64,000 nt of DNA, from the NCBI GenBank assembly GCA_964410945.1, contig CAYPJE010000012.1, positions 1-64,000 of the forward strand, written 5' to 3'. How positions within the stretch are numbered: the first letter of the stretch is position 1; each line of letters opens with the position of its first letter. The notes below the pieces were generated by a model that was given only the letters and a program-made list of their open reading frames with translations, was not told where the DNA came from and did not search any database. Shown here in pieces: positions 28,540 through 38,291 of the stretch. This DNA is from CAYPJE01 sp964410945 (GTDB taxonomy: Bacteria; Fidelibacterota; Marinisomatia; Marinisomatales; TCS56). Made by a program: the position numbers and the translations under genes.

Positions 28540-29909
28540 GTTTTCAAACCGTATTTATCCAATCGGCGATACAGGGCTGCCCGGCTTAATCCCAGTGATT
28601 TGGCAACCCGCTGAATATTGTTATTATGAAATTCCAGGGCTTTCCTGATCATTGAGGCTTCCATTTCATCCAGGGTCATCTCGCCAACCTGTGGTAATGC
28701 TGCCGTTCGGCCGGCGGCGGGAGTGGCATCCATCTGGCGGGCAAAATCTTCCTGAGTAATATTGTCACCGGACGAAACCAGAACAGTTCGCTCAACCAGG
28801 TTCTTCAGCTCCCGTATATTTCCGGACCAATTGACCGATTTCAACCAGGACAGCGCACCGGGGCTGACCGTCAACTCATGCCGGCCATAAATCTGCTTCA
28901 GGTTTTCAATAAAATGGCGGGCCAGGATTGGAATATCTCCGGGTCGTTCGCGAAGAGCGGGCAGTTTTATGGTAATCAGATTGATCCGATACAGCAGGTC
29001 CTCACGAAAATCACCCTGAGTTACCAGAACCGGCAAATCACGATTGGTGGCAGCAATTACTCTCACATCCACTTCACGGGTCTGACTGGAACCGAGAACT
29101 TCAAAAGTGCGGTCCTGCAGCACCCGCAACAGTTTAACCTGGCTTGTTCGATCCAGGTCACCAATCTCATCCAGGAAAATGCTGCCGCCCTGGGCTTTCT
29201 CAAACCGGCCGATCCGATCATGGCGGGCATCGGTGAAAGCACCCTTTTTATGCCCGAACATTTCACTCTCGAACAGGTTGGCCGGCACCCCACCCAGGTT
29301 CACTTTAACAAACGGTGCATTGCAACGCCCACTATTCTGATGGAGTGCTTCTGCCACCAGTTCTTTCCCGGTTCCGCTTTCCCCGAGAATTAACACCGGT
29401 GCATCCGTATTGCACACGCGTCCAACGGTGCCCAGGAGCTGTAACAACTGGGGATCTTCCCCGATTATCTTGCTGAAATCGAACTGATTTTTCAATTCCC
29501 GGCGACCCAGGGTTGTATGGTCGATAGAATAATCCACCGACAGGCTGAGGGCGGTATTAATTGATCTGAGCAAGTGGTCGTTCTGCCAGGGTTTATTAAT
29601 AAAATCCACTGCCCCGGCCTGCATACCACGGACAGCCAGATCAATCGATCCCCAGGCCGTGATCAGAATTACCGGCAGGCGTGGATGGCGGGATCTGATT
29701 TCCTGCAAAAGGTCCAAACCTTCCGTGCCAGTTGTTTCCCGGGAAAAATTCATATCCAGTAATACCAGGTCGGGACGGCCGGTGGCAATCAGCTCACGGG
29801 TCTGCTCGGGGCCATCAGCCGTTAATGGTTGATGACCATTGCGTTTCAACAATAATTCCAGCGAAGTTCTGACTGCCTGGTCGTCATCTACTATCAGTAT
29901 CTGTGCCAT
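28536..29909 (-). CDS. Sigma-54-dependent response regulator (NtrC family)
   Basis: A 457-residue activator. The receiver (1-120) has phosphoacceptor D52 in LVLLDMN. The AAA+ domain (about 148-370) has Walker A GESGTGKE (176-183), the sigma-54-contacting loop GAFTDA (223-228) and Walker B SIFLDEIGDL. The C-terminal Fis-type helix-turn-helix (about 418-455) has NNIQRVAKSLGLSRAALYRRL. All features for activating sigma-54 RNA polymerase are intact. It is encoded between the permeases and the kinase. A sigma-54-like promoter upstream of the first gene of this operon is its most likely target. Confidence 0.96.
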   Translation of the reverse strand: MAQILIVDDDQAVRTSLELLLKRNGHQPLTADGPEQTRELIATGRPDLVLLDMNFSRETTGTEGLDLLQEIRSRHPRLPVILITAWGSIDLAVRGMQAGAVDFINKPWQNDHLLRSINTALSLSVDYSIDHTTLGRRELKNQFDFSKIIGEDPQLLQLLGTVGRVCNTDAPVLILGESGTGKELVAEALHQNSGRCNAPFVKVNLGGVPANLFESEMFGHKKGAFTDARHDRIGRFEKAQGGSIFLDEIGDLDRTSQVKLLRVLQDRTFEVLGSSQTREVDVRVIAATNRDLPVLVTQGDFREDLLYRINLITIKLPALRERPGDIPILARHFIENLKQIYGRHELTVSPGALSWLKSVNWSGNIRELKNLVERTVLVSSGDNITQEDFARQMDATPAAGRTAALPQVGEMTLDEMEASMIRKALEFHNNNIQRVAKSLGLSRAALYRRLDKYGLKT

Positions 29910-29950
29910 GGATTTCCAATCAATTTATCACCACCTGCCAGCCAATTCAA

Positions 29951-31147
29951 TCATTCTTCATGCAATGCAATCGCCGGTTCAATCCCGGAAGCCAGGCGAC
30001 TGGGATAAAGAGCGCACACGACCGTCATCAGATAAATGAACAGGGTTGTTGCCAGAATTGCCACCAGGTAGACGCCATTGGAAATAAACGGGATCAGTTC
30101 CAGAACTGGAAATTGGACTGCTATGAAAATACCGGCCAGAATTCCAAAAGTTGATAGTACCATCGATTCACCAATAATCTGTTTATAGATTTGCCGAATG
30201 GTTGAGCCCATAGCCCGGCGCAACCCGATTTCCGCCCGGCGGCGATTGGTATTATACCAAATAATACCAAAGAGCCCTAAAGCAACATTGATCACCAGGA
30301 AACCACAAATGATTGCCATGATTACCGGAACAATCATCGATTGTTTATTCGCCGATTCGCGGGTTGTTTCCAGCTGCCCGGCGGTAATTACCCAATCCCG
30401 CGCTATGCTGCTGACCTGTTTAAGCATACGTTCTTCAAAATCCATTCTGGTACCTGGCCTTACCTTCAGCAGAATTCTGATGAAAAAATCCTCCTGCAAG
30501 AATTCACGGGTAAATTCATTCGCGAGTGCTGAACGTTTAATAACGACTTTTTTGGATCCGGTAAATTCACCACCGTTTCGAAACTCACCAATAACACCGA
30601 CCACTTTACACTGATCTTCATCGCGCAATATGATTTTGCCGACCGGGTTTTCACCGGGGAAAAATTCCTCGGCCATATGTTCATTAATTACAACTGGCAA
30701 GGCAGGAGTAACATTGTCTTCAGGACCAAACCAGCGCCCCTGTACAAGATCGATGCTAAGAACCTCGGCAAACTGATCACCGGCCTGCATTACATTACTG
30801 CTTATCGTCTTACCAGCATACTCAAATTCATTGGTAGACATCACCGCCGGCATAAACAGGTAACTGACTGAATATGAGAAATTTTCTATTTCCGGATATG
30901 ATTGTAATGCGTTTTCAATCTGCCGCAGAGGTTCGATCTTTGAATCAGCATCTGGTTCTTTCCAATCGATATGCAGATACCAGACATCATCGTATTCAAA
31001 ACCAAGCGGTTTGAAATAATTACCCAGATTATAAGTAACAGTGGTCAATACCAGAAACAGACTCACAAATGAAATGAAAATTCCCGTTACCATCAAGAAG
31101 TTGCGTCGTTTACGGTTCCAGATCAGCTTAAACATCTGCTTAATCAT
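29951..31147 (-). CDS. ABC transporter permease, MacB/FtsX-like (second)
   Basis: A 398-residue permease. One N-terminal helix (about 17-38) is followed by a ~220-residue extracytoplasmic MacB-type core domain and three C-terminal helices (about 275-390, FtsX domain). RAEIGLRRAMGSTIRQIYKQI is the coupling-helix region. It starts within the stop of the first permease (ATGA, 31144-31147). Heterodimeric permeases of this type are mechanotransmission exporters of peptides or toxic compounds, or lipoprotein-sorting machines. No substrate is visible. Confidence 0.92.
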   Translation of the reverse strand: MIKQMFKLIWNRKRRNFLMVTGIFISFVSLFLVLTTVTYNLGNYFKPLGFEYDDVWYLHIDWKEPDADSKIEPLRQIENALQSYPEIENFSYSVSYLFMPAVMSTNEFEYAGKTISSNVMQAGDQFAEVLSIDLVQGRWFGPEDNVTPALPVVINEHMAEEFFPGENPVGKIILRDEDQCKVVGVIGEFRNGGEFTGSKKVVIKRSALANEFTREFLQEDFFIRILLKVRPGTRMDFEERMLKQVSSIARDWVITAGQLETTRESANKQSMIVPVIMAIICGFLVINVALGLFGIIWYNTNRRRAEIGLRRAMGSTIRQIYKQIIGESMVLSTFGILAGIFIAVQFPVLELIPFISNGVYLVAILATTLFIYLMTVVCALYPSRLASGIEPAIALHEE

Positions 31148-32391
31148 TTTCCACCTCCCCGCAGGGCATCAACTGGTTGAAGCCGTGACATCTTGAAAGC
31201 AGGATACACCCCCGAAAGCAGTCCAAATATCAGGCAGACCAACAGACTGAAGAAAAATATTCGGAAATTAAGAACCAGGTGCAGGTGCGGTATCATTCCA
31301 CTGTCATTGATAATCGCGATTACCAGTAATGATAAAACCAGACTGATCAATCCCCCCACGAATGTAATTACAATGTTTTCGATTAAAAATTGTCCCACCA
31401 GGGTCCAGGATGATGCCCCAAATGACTTTCGCACACCTATTTCGGATGATCGTTCCATGATCCGACTGATATTGATATTAACAAGATTAACCGTGGGCAG
31501 GAGTAAAAACAGGACAATCAGTACCCAAATAAAAATCAGCAAAGGGCTGCTGCTGTTATCGTCATTGCGGAACAGGCTGCGGGTGATAGCCTCGGCATAG
31601 GTATTTGTACCGGTATTAATTTTCTCGATCCGTCCAGAGGGATCCTCAACCATTGTCAATTGATTTTCAAACTCCCGGCGGATGGCCGGCAGATCCGACT
31701 TATCCCTGGCCATTACCATGGCATACCAGCCAGGAAATCCTCCCATGACCGACGCATGGTCAATATTATCGTTGCTGAAAGTCAGCGGTACCCAGATATC
31801 GGAATAGGGCATAATCCGCAGCAAAGAAACATTATCGACTACTCCAATTACACTGAAATTACGGTTGTTTACCTCAATCGTCTCGCCTACGGCCACAGCA
31901 CCGTTGAAATATTCATTGCAGGTCTTTTTATTTATTACTGCGACCGGATTGTGCATTTCAACATCCCGGACCGCGAAACCACTACCTTCCAGAAAATTGA
32001 ATTCCATGATATCCCAGAATTCCGCATCAACATATTTTATGTTGAATTTATATTTCTTCCGATCTTTGTAAGTAATAATCGAATTATGATACGAAGACAT
32101 GGAAATTACTTCCGGGGTTTTCAGGCTCTTAACATAGCGCTTCAGGAAATAGGGACTGAATATCGGTCCAATTGCAAAACCACCCGATTTATACTCCACC
32201 ATCCCGGTGGTTACTGACAAAGTGCGATTTAGATTTGTTTCCGGTTCTATTGGCCCAAAGGTATGATCTACAAAGGAAGCGATCACAATCAATATCAGCA
32301 AAGTAAAACTGATGCCAAACAAACTGATAAAGGTGAATAGCTTGTGGCGCCACAAAACCTTGAAAGCGATCTTTAAGTAATTTTTCAGCAT
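31144..32391 (-). CDS. ABC transporter permease, MacB/FtsX-like (first)
   Basis: A 415-residue paralogue of the next permease with the same layout: N-terminal helix (about 18-38), large periplasmic core, and three C-terminal helices with the conserved SSEIGVRKSFGASSWTLVGQFL and GVYPAFKMSRLQPVDALRGG end. It probably pairs with its neighbour to form an asymmetric exporter powered by the adjacent ATPase. It lies 9 bp after the ATPase gene and overlaps the second permease by 4 bp. Confidence 0.93.
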   Translation of the reverse strand: MLKNYLKIAFKVLWRHKLFTFISLFGISFTLLILIVIASFVDHTFGPIEPETNLNRTLSVTTGMVEYKSGGFAIGPIFSPYFLKRYVKSLKTPEVISMSSYHNSIITYKDRKKYKFNIKYVDAEFWDIMEFNFLEGSGFAVRDVEMHNPVAVINKKTCNEYFNGAVAVGETIEVNNRNFSVIGVVDNVSLLRIMPYSDIWVPLTFSNDNIDHASVMGGFPGWYAMVMARDKSDLPAIRREFENQLTMVEDPSGRIEKINTGTNTYAEAITRSLFRNDDNSSSPLLIFIWVLIVLFLLLPTVNLVNINISRIMERSSEIGVRKSFGASSWTLVGQFLIENIVITFVGGLISLVLSLLVIAIINDSGMIPHLHLVLNFRIFFFSLLVCLIFGLLSGVYPAFKMSRLQPVDALRGGGK

Positions 32392-32400
32392 GTCAATCCC

Positions 32401-33066
32401 CTAATTAACCTGACTACCGTCAAACAGGCGCACGATCCGATCGGTTTCCCGGGCGATGTTTTCATCATGGGTAACCATAACGATTGTGGTATCAAGTTCA
32501 TCTACCAGACGTTGAAGAATGGCAATTATATCGGCCCCCATCACACTGTCCAGGTTCCCGGTTGGTTCATCAGCCAGCAGTATTTCCGGTCCCCCTACTA
32601 CCGCACGGGCAATTGCAACACGCTGGCGCTGTCCTCCCGATAGTTGGGAGGGGAAATGTTTGGTTCGGGCACTCAGGCCGACCATTTCCAATGCTTCCAA
32701 TGCTCGCTGACGGCGCTTGGCACCTGGAAGTGAACGATAAATCAGCGGCAACTCGACATTATCAATCACCGATAGATCGTTGATTAAATGATAACTCTGA
32801 AACACGAATCCTATTTTCCGATTTCGTATGCCAGCCAGTCTGCGGTCACTCATACCAGACATAGGTTTATCCTCCACCAGAACCTGTCCACAGGATGGTG
32901 TATCCAGCAGACCCATAATATTGAGCAATGTGCTTTTTCCACATCCGGAAGGACCCATAACCGACATGAATTCGCCTTTCTCAACCTCCAGATTTATGTC
33001 ACTTAATGCCAGGGTTTCTATCTTTTCCGTACGATATATTTTTTCTATTCCGGTCAATTTGATCAT
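32401..33066 (-). CDS. ABC transporter ATP-binding protein, MacB/LolD-like
   Basis: A 221-residue ATPase with Walker A GPSGCGKST, Q-loop FVFQSYHL, signature LSGGQRQRVAIARA, Walker B ILLADEPTGNLD and the switch His in MVTHDENIA. The length and LADEPTGNLDS form place it in the MacB/LolD/FtsE subgroup that drives FtsX-type permeases. It is 18 bp downstream of the adaptor gene and upstream of both permeases, all in one operon. Confidence 0.96.
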   Translation of the reverse strand: MIKLTGIEKIYRTEKIETLALSDINLEVEKGEFMSVMGPSGCGKSTLLNIMGLLDTPSCGQVLVEDKPMSGMSDRRLAGIRNRKIGFVFQSYHLINDLSVIDNVELPLIYRSLPGAKRRQRALEALEMVGLSARTKHFPSQLSGGQRQRVAIARAVVGGPEILLADEPTGNLDSVMGADIIAILQRLVDELDTTIVMVTHDENIARETDRIVRLFDGSQVN

Positions 33067-33084
33067 AATTGTCTCCCCAGATTA

Positions 33085-34335
33085 TTAATCTGCTTTAATG
33101 CGAATCGATTCGCGATGAAGATATTTTTCCATATCGGAAATAATTATTTGTGCACCAGGTTTTACGCCCTGGCTGATTTCAACAAAATCCAGGTTAGTGG
33201 AGCCAATGGTTACTGTTTTACGTATGGCCAGGCCATTTTCAACAACAAAGATTTCCTGCTGCCCCGGTCCATTGATGAACGGACCGTATTTTACCCGCAC
33301 CACTTCATCCTTGAAGGCCGTAATGACAAAAACATCAACCCGCAGGTTGGATCGCAATTCAGGATCGGTCTCTTCCTCCAGATCCACAAAAAAGGTAATG
33401 ATACCATTGTTGATGGTCGGCTCAATCCCGGATATAACACCCTCTAAATCTCGTTCGTTTACGCGGACCCGCACCGGCTGCCCCAAACGCAGTCGGGCAG
33501 TATGAATATCGGATATCCGGCCGACAACCTTATAACTGGATAAATCGGCTATCCTGGCTACAACGGAACCCGGTTCTATCGAGGCGCCAATATCATTGTT
33601 AACCCAGGTAATCACACCGGAGCGCTCAGCCCTGATTTCAGCTAATTCCAGCTGACGGTCTATTTCGGCAATCGACTTGTCCTGGATACCAATATTCAAA
33701 TCCACCTCACGAAGATTAGCCGTCAGCGTTTTTTCCTCATTATCCATGGTCTGTTCCAGCAGGGAAAGTTCCCGCCTGGCAATTTCCAGGTTTAAACGGG
33801 CCTGATCGAGTTGGTCTTTACTCCCGGCCCCGATACTGTGCAGATGTTCAGCCTGTCCCATTTTTGATGCCAGCAGTTCCAGGTTTAATTTCTTTATATC
33901 AAATTGGGCCTGCAATTCGGTACGATTACGTTCCAGGGCCAGGTTCAGCTGGGTTTTACGATTCTTTAACAGTTCAAGCTCCTCAATCAGCCGTTCCCTT
34001 TGGAGAGTTACAAATTCCTTGTTCAATAACAGAATTGAGGCTCCCCTTTCGACGGTTTCACCGGCCTGGCTGAAAACAGCCTCGATCCGGGATTGTATCG
34101 GGCTGGTTATCATCTGCTCAAACTCAGGAACAACCGTACCAGATGCTGTAACAGCATCATCAATTCGCCCTATTTCGGCCGTAGCCAGCAGGATTCTGGA
34201 CTGTTTCAGGGTTGGAGTAATCAGGTTGCGAAATCCGGCGAATAACAAAATCAGTATAAGACCAACCGTCGAAACAATCAGAATTGATTTCAAACGTTGA
34301 TTTCTTATTTCCCGATCTGATAATTGACGATCCAT
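33085..34335 (-). CDS. Periplasmic adaptor protein, HlyD/MacA-like
   Basis: A 416-residue membrane-fusion protein with an N-terminal anchor (about 20-40). It has lipoyl/barrel-sandwich halves around a long coiled-coil hairpin (about 95-215, rich in Leu, Glu and Arg) and a beta-barrel with a membrane-proximal domain. It links an inner-membrane exporter to an outer-membrane channel; no TolC gene is in the window. I choose the ATG at 34335 (MDRQLSDREI). It has AAGGA six bases upstream, while the ATG at 34368 has no ribosome site and would overlap the sigma-54 promoter. First gene of the exporter-regulator operon. Confidence 0.92.
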   Translation of the reverse strand: MDRQLSDREIRNQRLKSILIVSTVGLILILLFAGFRNLITPTLKQSRILLATAEIGRIDDAVTASGTVVPEFEQMITSPIQSRIEAVFSQAGETVERGASILLLNKEFVTLQRERLIEELELLKNRKTQLNLALERNRTELQAQFDIKKLNLELLASKMGQAEHLHSIGAGSKDQLDQARLNLEIARRELSLLEQTMDNEEKTLTANLREVDLNIGIQDKSIAEIDRQLELAEIRAERSGVITWVNNDIGASIEPGSVVARIADLSSYKVVGRISDIHTARLRLGQPVRVRVNERDLEGVISGIEPTINNGIITFFVDLEEETDPELRSNLRVDVFVITAFKDEVVRVKYGPFINGPGQQEIFVVENGLAIRKTVTIGSTNLDFVEISQGVKPGAQIIISDMEKYLHRESIRIKAD

Positions 34336-34359
34336 ATTATTCCTTTCCGGATAGTCAAT

Positions 34360-34375
34360 TTCAACCATTGTGCCA
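34360..34375 (-). promoter_or_regulatory. Probable sigma-54 (-24/-12) promoter of the exporter operon
   Basis: Read on the minus strand the site is TGGCACAATGGTTGAA. This matches the consensus TGGCACG-N4-TTGCA in the -24 hexamer, the spacing and the TTG of the -12 box; the C of TTGC is replaced by A. Transcription would start near 34350, leaving a short leader with the AAGGA ribosome site before the ATG at 34335. The operon it precedes encodes an intact sigma-54 activator and its kinase, which makes autoregulation plausible. Confidence 0.6.
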
Positions 34376-34433
34376 AAGCATTAGTGGTTAATTATACGCT
34401 ACATACAAAATTTCAGGCATATGGAAAAGTGTT

Positions 34434-34460
34434 CATAATCGAACAGCTTGTCCGATTATG
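34434..34460 (-). terminator. Stem-loop after the propeller sensor kinase gene
   Basis: CATAATCG (34434-34441) pairs with CGATTATG (34453-34460). After one mismatch, ACA pairs with TGT around a 3-nt loop. It lies 11 bp beyond the stop of the minus-strand hybrid kinase. A short T-rich run (ACTTTTCC) follows on the minus strand. It likely separates kinase transcription from the exporter operon promoter. Confidence 0.5.
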
Positions 34461-34471
34461 GATGAACCGGA

Positions 34472-37400
34472 CTAATTAAATTTATCCAAGACCTTCAGCA
34501 GAACATCCTGAGATACTGGTTTCATAAGGAATTCATTAGCTGAATTCTTACTATCCTTTTCATCATCCAAGATTCGGGATTGGGATGAAATAATGATAAT
34601 AGGTAATTCCGGCCAGTCAACCGAATTCCGGATATATTCAATCAATTCCAGATTAGCCCTATCATGGTCCGACGAAATATCAATAATCAATATATCTACA
34701 AGGTTACTCAGCAGTGACTTCTTAGCACTAATGATTGATCCTGCCATTTTTATTTTAAATTTTTCCTTAATATAATGTCCAACCAGATTCAGACTGATTT
34801 CATCATAACCGACAACCAGAACCTGCTTCCGATTCTTGTAACTGCCCTCCACCCCCAGGACACCAAGTTCGTCATCATATTCAGCAATTGTTTCTTGCGG
34901 GACATCGATTTCAGCATGCAACTCAGCTTTCAGCGTAATTGTAAATACCGAACCTTTCTTTTTGGTGCTCTGTACATCGATTTCCCCCTGGCATAACTCA
35001 ATAAATTTGCGTGCCAGAGACAGCCCCAGCCCCATTCCCTGGTATTTCTTTCTTAAACCAGTGCTTTCTTGTGAAAATGGTTTGAATAATTCTTTCAGAT
35101 AATCCTCGGATATCCCAATACCGGTATCGGTGATGGTAATCCTGTAATGTTCCCCGACCAAACTCAATTCTACCGTAACCTGTCCTTCTCCGGTATATTT
35201 AATACCATTCTGGATAATATTCATTAGAGCCTGTGATATACAATAACGGTCGATATAGACCAATGCAGATTTTAGAGTCGATTCAAAGATCAGTTTGATG
35301 TTTTTTGCTTCAGCCTGATCATCCAGATTAAATAATAATCTACGGATAAGATCAACCAGGTCCACATTTTCGGGGGATAAATTATATTCGCCGGTTTCCA
35401 TCTGACTGATATCAAGAATTGCCTGAACGGTATCAGTAAGGCGCAGGCTGCCAGCCTGGATCAGTTTAAAATACTCCTTATCATCATCGTCGAGTTTGGA
35501 CATAAGTTTCTTATTCAACAATTCGCTGTAACCGGAAATTGAATTCAGCGGTGTGCGTATCTCATGAGATATGTTGGATAAAAAGATAGTCTTTACCTTT
35601 TCTGATTGCCTTGCTAACTGAAGGGCCTCCTCCCGCTCCTGTTCTGCTTTACACCGTTCTTCAATTTCCTGCTGCATGGCAAGATTCATTCTTTGCAGTT
35701 CCCTGGCTCTGGTTTGGATTGAGGACACACGGATTTTATATATGATATATATAATAACTGCTATCAGGATGATTACAGCCAAACGGAACCACACCGTCAT
35801 CCAAAACGGTGGATGAATTATTACGGGTAGTTTTACACCATCTTCATTCCAGATGCCATCGTTATTACTACCAATTACCCGGAACAGATAAGATCCGGGT
35901 GGTATACTGGTGTATACAGCCCGGGTTTGATTGCCGACCCAATTCCAATTATCCTCAAAACCCTCCAGACGGTAGGCATACTGATTTTTAGATGATAATT
36001 GATAGTTTAATGCCACAAAACTAAAAGAGAACACATAATCATCGTATGATAATTCCAGTTGATCGGTGGTATTTATCGATGATTTAAGCGGCGAGTCCGG
36101 AGCGATAGGAACCGTTTTATTAAATAATCGAAAATCTGTTAACACAATTGGCGGTATTTGTGAATTATGCCTAATACTGTCCGGATAAAAATAATTCAGG
36201 CCCTTTATTCCGCCAAAAAACATCAAACCGGTCGAATCCCGGTAGGCCGCTCCCGCATTGAATTCATTGCTCTGCAACCCATCACGAACATCATAATTGT
36301 GAAATATATTCTGATGCTTTTCAAATTTTACCAGCCCCCTGTTGGTGCTGAACCAAAGATGGCCAAATTCATCTTCGAGTATTCCATAGACCACATTATT
36401 CGGCAGGCCATCATCGATTGTCCAACAGCTAAAAGTATTGTCAGACCGGTTATAACGTTTCAATCCGCCACCAAAAGTACCCACCCAGATTATCCCATCC
36501 CGGTCTTCATGGATAGCAGTTACATCCCGGGAATTAAATCCGGAGGTATCTGAAGAATTGCTGATAAAATGCTGATAGGTATTGCGGCTTTGGTCCAAGA
36601 TAAGCAGACCATCATTTTCAGTGCCGACCCAAAGAAATCCCTGGTTATCCTCCAGCAAACAGGTGACTACCGTACTATCAAATATATCGGTAACATTCTG
36701 GCTGGATTTAAATCGATTGAAGGCACCCTTTTCCACATCGAACTGCCAGAGGCCTTCTCCTGTCCCGATCCAGTTGACCAAAGCCTGGTCCCGGTAAATT
36801 ACATTGATGGCGTTTCTACCACCAATGTACTCATAATCCGAATCCGGATAGTAAGCCTTAAAATTATTATTGGGCTCGTCATAGATATTCAATCCATAAT
36901 CGGTACCAATCCATAACTCACCTGAAGCACTGCGCCACAGACACCAGATTCCGTCATCACTGATACTTCCACTGTCATCGGGATCATGGAAAAAATGCCT
37001 GGCAGTACCAGCCTGGAGGTCAACTAAATTTAGTCCTTTTACCGTACCAATCCAGATAGTACCATCCGGATTTTCCATAAAATTGAAAACATGATTACTG
37101 GTCAACTGATGTGGGGAAGATTGTGAATTGGATAATTGCCGGAATGGTTTAGCCCGGCGATTAAGTTTACTTATCCCACCGGTCATAGTACCGATCCACA
37201 GCTGCCCCGAATTATCCTCTAGAATTGACAGGATATTATTATCGGCTAAACTATAGGCACAATACGGATTAAAATTATAACGGTTAAAATTACCGGTTTC
37301 CGGAATGTAGCGATTCAACCCGTCCTCAGTACCGATCCACAACGTACCACCTTTATCCAGGTAAATAGCCGTGATATTATCACTGCTGATACTTGTTGAG

Positions 37401-38212
37401 TCATTTTTCAAAAATCGGTAATGAGTTATTTTACCTGTTTCAAGGTTAAGGTGATTTAAGCCATCGCCGTTAGTACCGACCCAGAGATTATCACCATCCA
37501 TTTCAAGGGCATATACGAAATCATCTGTTAATTTATATCCAGGCGACCTGGTATTGTAACGATCAATAATTCCCTTTCCCGGATTAAGTATATCCACTCC
37601 ACCGGCGGTACCGATATACAGGTCACCATTAGGAGCTTCCTCCAGGGCATAGATATAATCATCACTCAACTGGAAAGGAGTTTGTGTCGATATATCATAA
37701 TGATAGAAACAATCCCGGCTTTTATCATAACGGTTCAGACCGCTGCCATCGGTAGCAATCCACAGATTTCCATCCGAGTCACAAAGGATACTCCAGACAA
37801 AATCACTGCTGATACTGCAGGTATCGGTCTGATCGTGGTAATAGTGCGTAAAATTATTCTGGGATAGATCATATCGAACCAACCCATAGCCATATACGGC
37901 CAGCCACAAATTTTGGTCCTTATCTTCCTCAACAAAGTAGATGGGATAGGTTGTCATATCGTCTTTATCATTATAACCGGGATGAATCACATTAAAATTG
38001 ATCCCATCATAACGATTCAAACCTTCCTCGGTACCAAACCACAGAAAACCGGTCTGATCCTGGTAAATACAAAACACAGAACTCTGAGAAAGCCCATCAT
38101 CAATTGAAATAGTCTCGAATTCACTTGGTGCTGCCACTGCCAGACAACAGAGCAATATAAATAAATACCTGATTTTTATTTCAGGGGCTAATATGAAAAT
38201 ATTGTTCAACAC
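34472..38212 (-). CDS. Hybrid two-component sensor with Reg_prop propeller (HTCS-like)
   Basis: A 1246-residue protein. A signal/anchor helix (about 12-28) is followed by about 14 propeller repeats of the type LWIGTEDGLNRY (about 30-700). Then come a Y_Y_Y domain (about 715-790), one transmembrane helix (about 800-825), HisKA with SNISHEIRTPLNSISGYSELL (H883), HATPase with DTGIGISED, and a C-terminal receiver with LIIDISS. It resembles the periplasmic-ligand hybrid sensors of Bacteroidetes that detect glycans or other exported-polymer breakdown products. It lacks the AraC-type DNA-binding domain, so output must go through another protein. The receiver acidic pocket reads VVGYDE rather than VVDDE, slightly degenerate. 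The ligand is unknown; no polysaccharide-utilisation genes are adjacent. Confidence 0.92.
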   Translation of the reverse strand: MLNNIFILAPEIKIRYLFILLCCLAVAAPSEFETISIDDGLSQSSVFCIYQDQTGFLWFGTEEGLNRYDGINFNVIHPGYNDKDDMTTYPIYFVEEDKDQNLWLAVYGYGLVRYDLSQNNFTHYYHDQTDTCSISSDFVWSILCDSDGNLWIATDGSGLNRYDKSRDCFYHYDISTQTPFQLSDDYIYALEEAPNGDLYIGTAGGVDILNPGKGIIDRYNTRSPGYKLTDDFVYALEMDGDNLWVGTNGDGLNHLNLETGKITHYRFLKNDSTSISSDNITAIYLDKGGTLWIGTEDGLNRYIPETGNFNRYNFNPYCAYSLADNNILSILEDNSGQLWIGTMTGGISKLNRRAKPFRQLSNSQSSPHQLTSNHVFNFMENPDGTIWIGTVKGLNLVDLQAGTARHFFHDPDDSGSISDDGIWCLWRSASGELWIGTDYGLNIYDEPNNNFKAYYPDSDYEYIGGRNAINVIYRDQALVNWIGTGEGLWQFDVEKGAFNRFKSSQNVTDIFDSTVVTCLLEDNQGFLWVGTENDGLLILDQSRNTYQHFISNSSDTSGFNSRDVTAIHEDRDGIIWVGTFGGGLKRYNRSDNTFSCWTIDDGLPNNVVYGILEDEFGHLWFSTNRGLVKFEKHQNIFHNYDVRDGLQSNEFNAGAAYRDSTGLMFFGGIKGLNYFYPDSIRHNSQIPPIVLTDFRLFNKTVPIAPDSPLKSSINTTDQLELSYDDYVFSFSFVALNYQLSSKNQYAYRLEGFEDNWNWVGNQTRAVYTSIPPGSYLFRVIGSNNDGIWNEDGVKLPVIIHPPFWMTVWFRLAVIILIAVIIYIIYKIRVSSIQTRARELQRMNLAMQQEIEERCKAEQEREEALQLARQSEKVKTIFLSNISHEIRTPLNSISGYSELLNKKLMSKLDDDDKEYFKLIQAGSLRLTDTVQAILDISQMETGEYNLSPENVDLVDLIRRLLFNLDDQAEAKNIKLIFESTLKSALVYIDRYCISQALMNIIQNGIKYTGEGQVTVELSLVGEHYRITITDTGIGISEDYLKELFKPFSQESTGLRKKYQGMGLGLSLARKFIELCQGEIDVQSTKKKGSVFTITLKAELHAEIDVPQETIAEYDDELGVLGVEGSYKNRKQVLVVGYDEISLNLVGHYIKEKFKIKMAGSIISAKKSLLSNLVDILIIDISSDHDRANLELIEYIRNSVDWPELPIIIISSQSRILDDEKDSKNSANEFLMKPVSQDVLLKVLDKFN

Positions 38213-38291
38213 TTATTAAAACGATTCCTATAGCTGATACTCTTGCAGGTATGTAGTCAGGTGACCTGAAAAAATACTATTGTATCAGTAA

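Noticed and set aside
34336..34368. Longer adaptor-protein start at the ATG at 34368
   Set aside because: No ribosome site is present, and the extension overlaps the sigma-54-like promoter; the ATG at 34335 has AAGGA at good spacing.
38231..38284. Short inverted repeats (CAGG/CCTG and CTGATAC/GTATCAG) between the two large sensor kinase genes
   Set aside because: The stems are too short or too far apart to support a terminator call.
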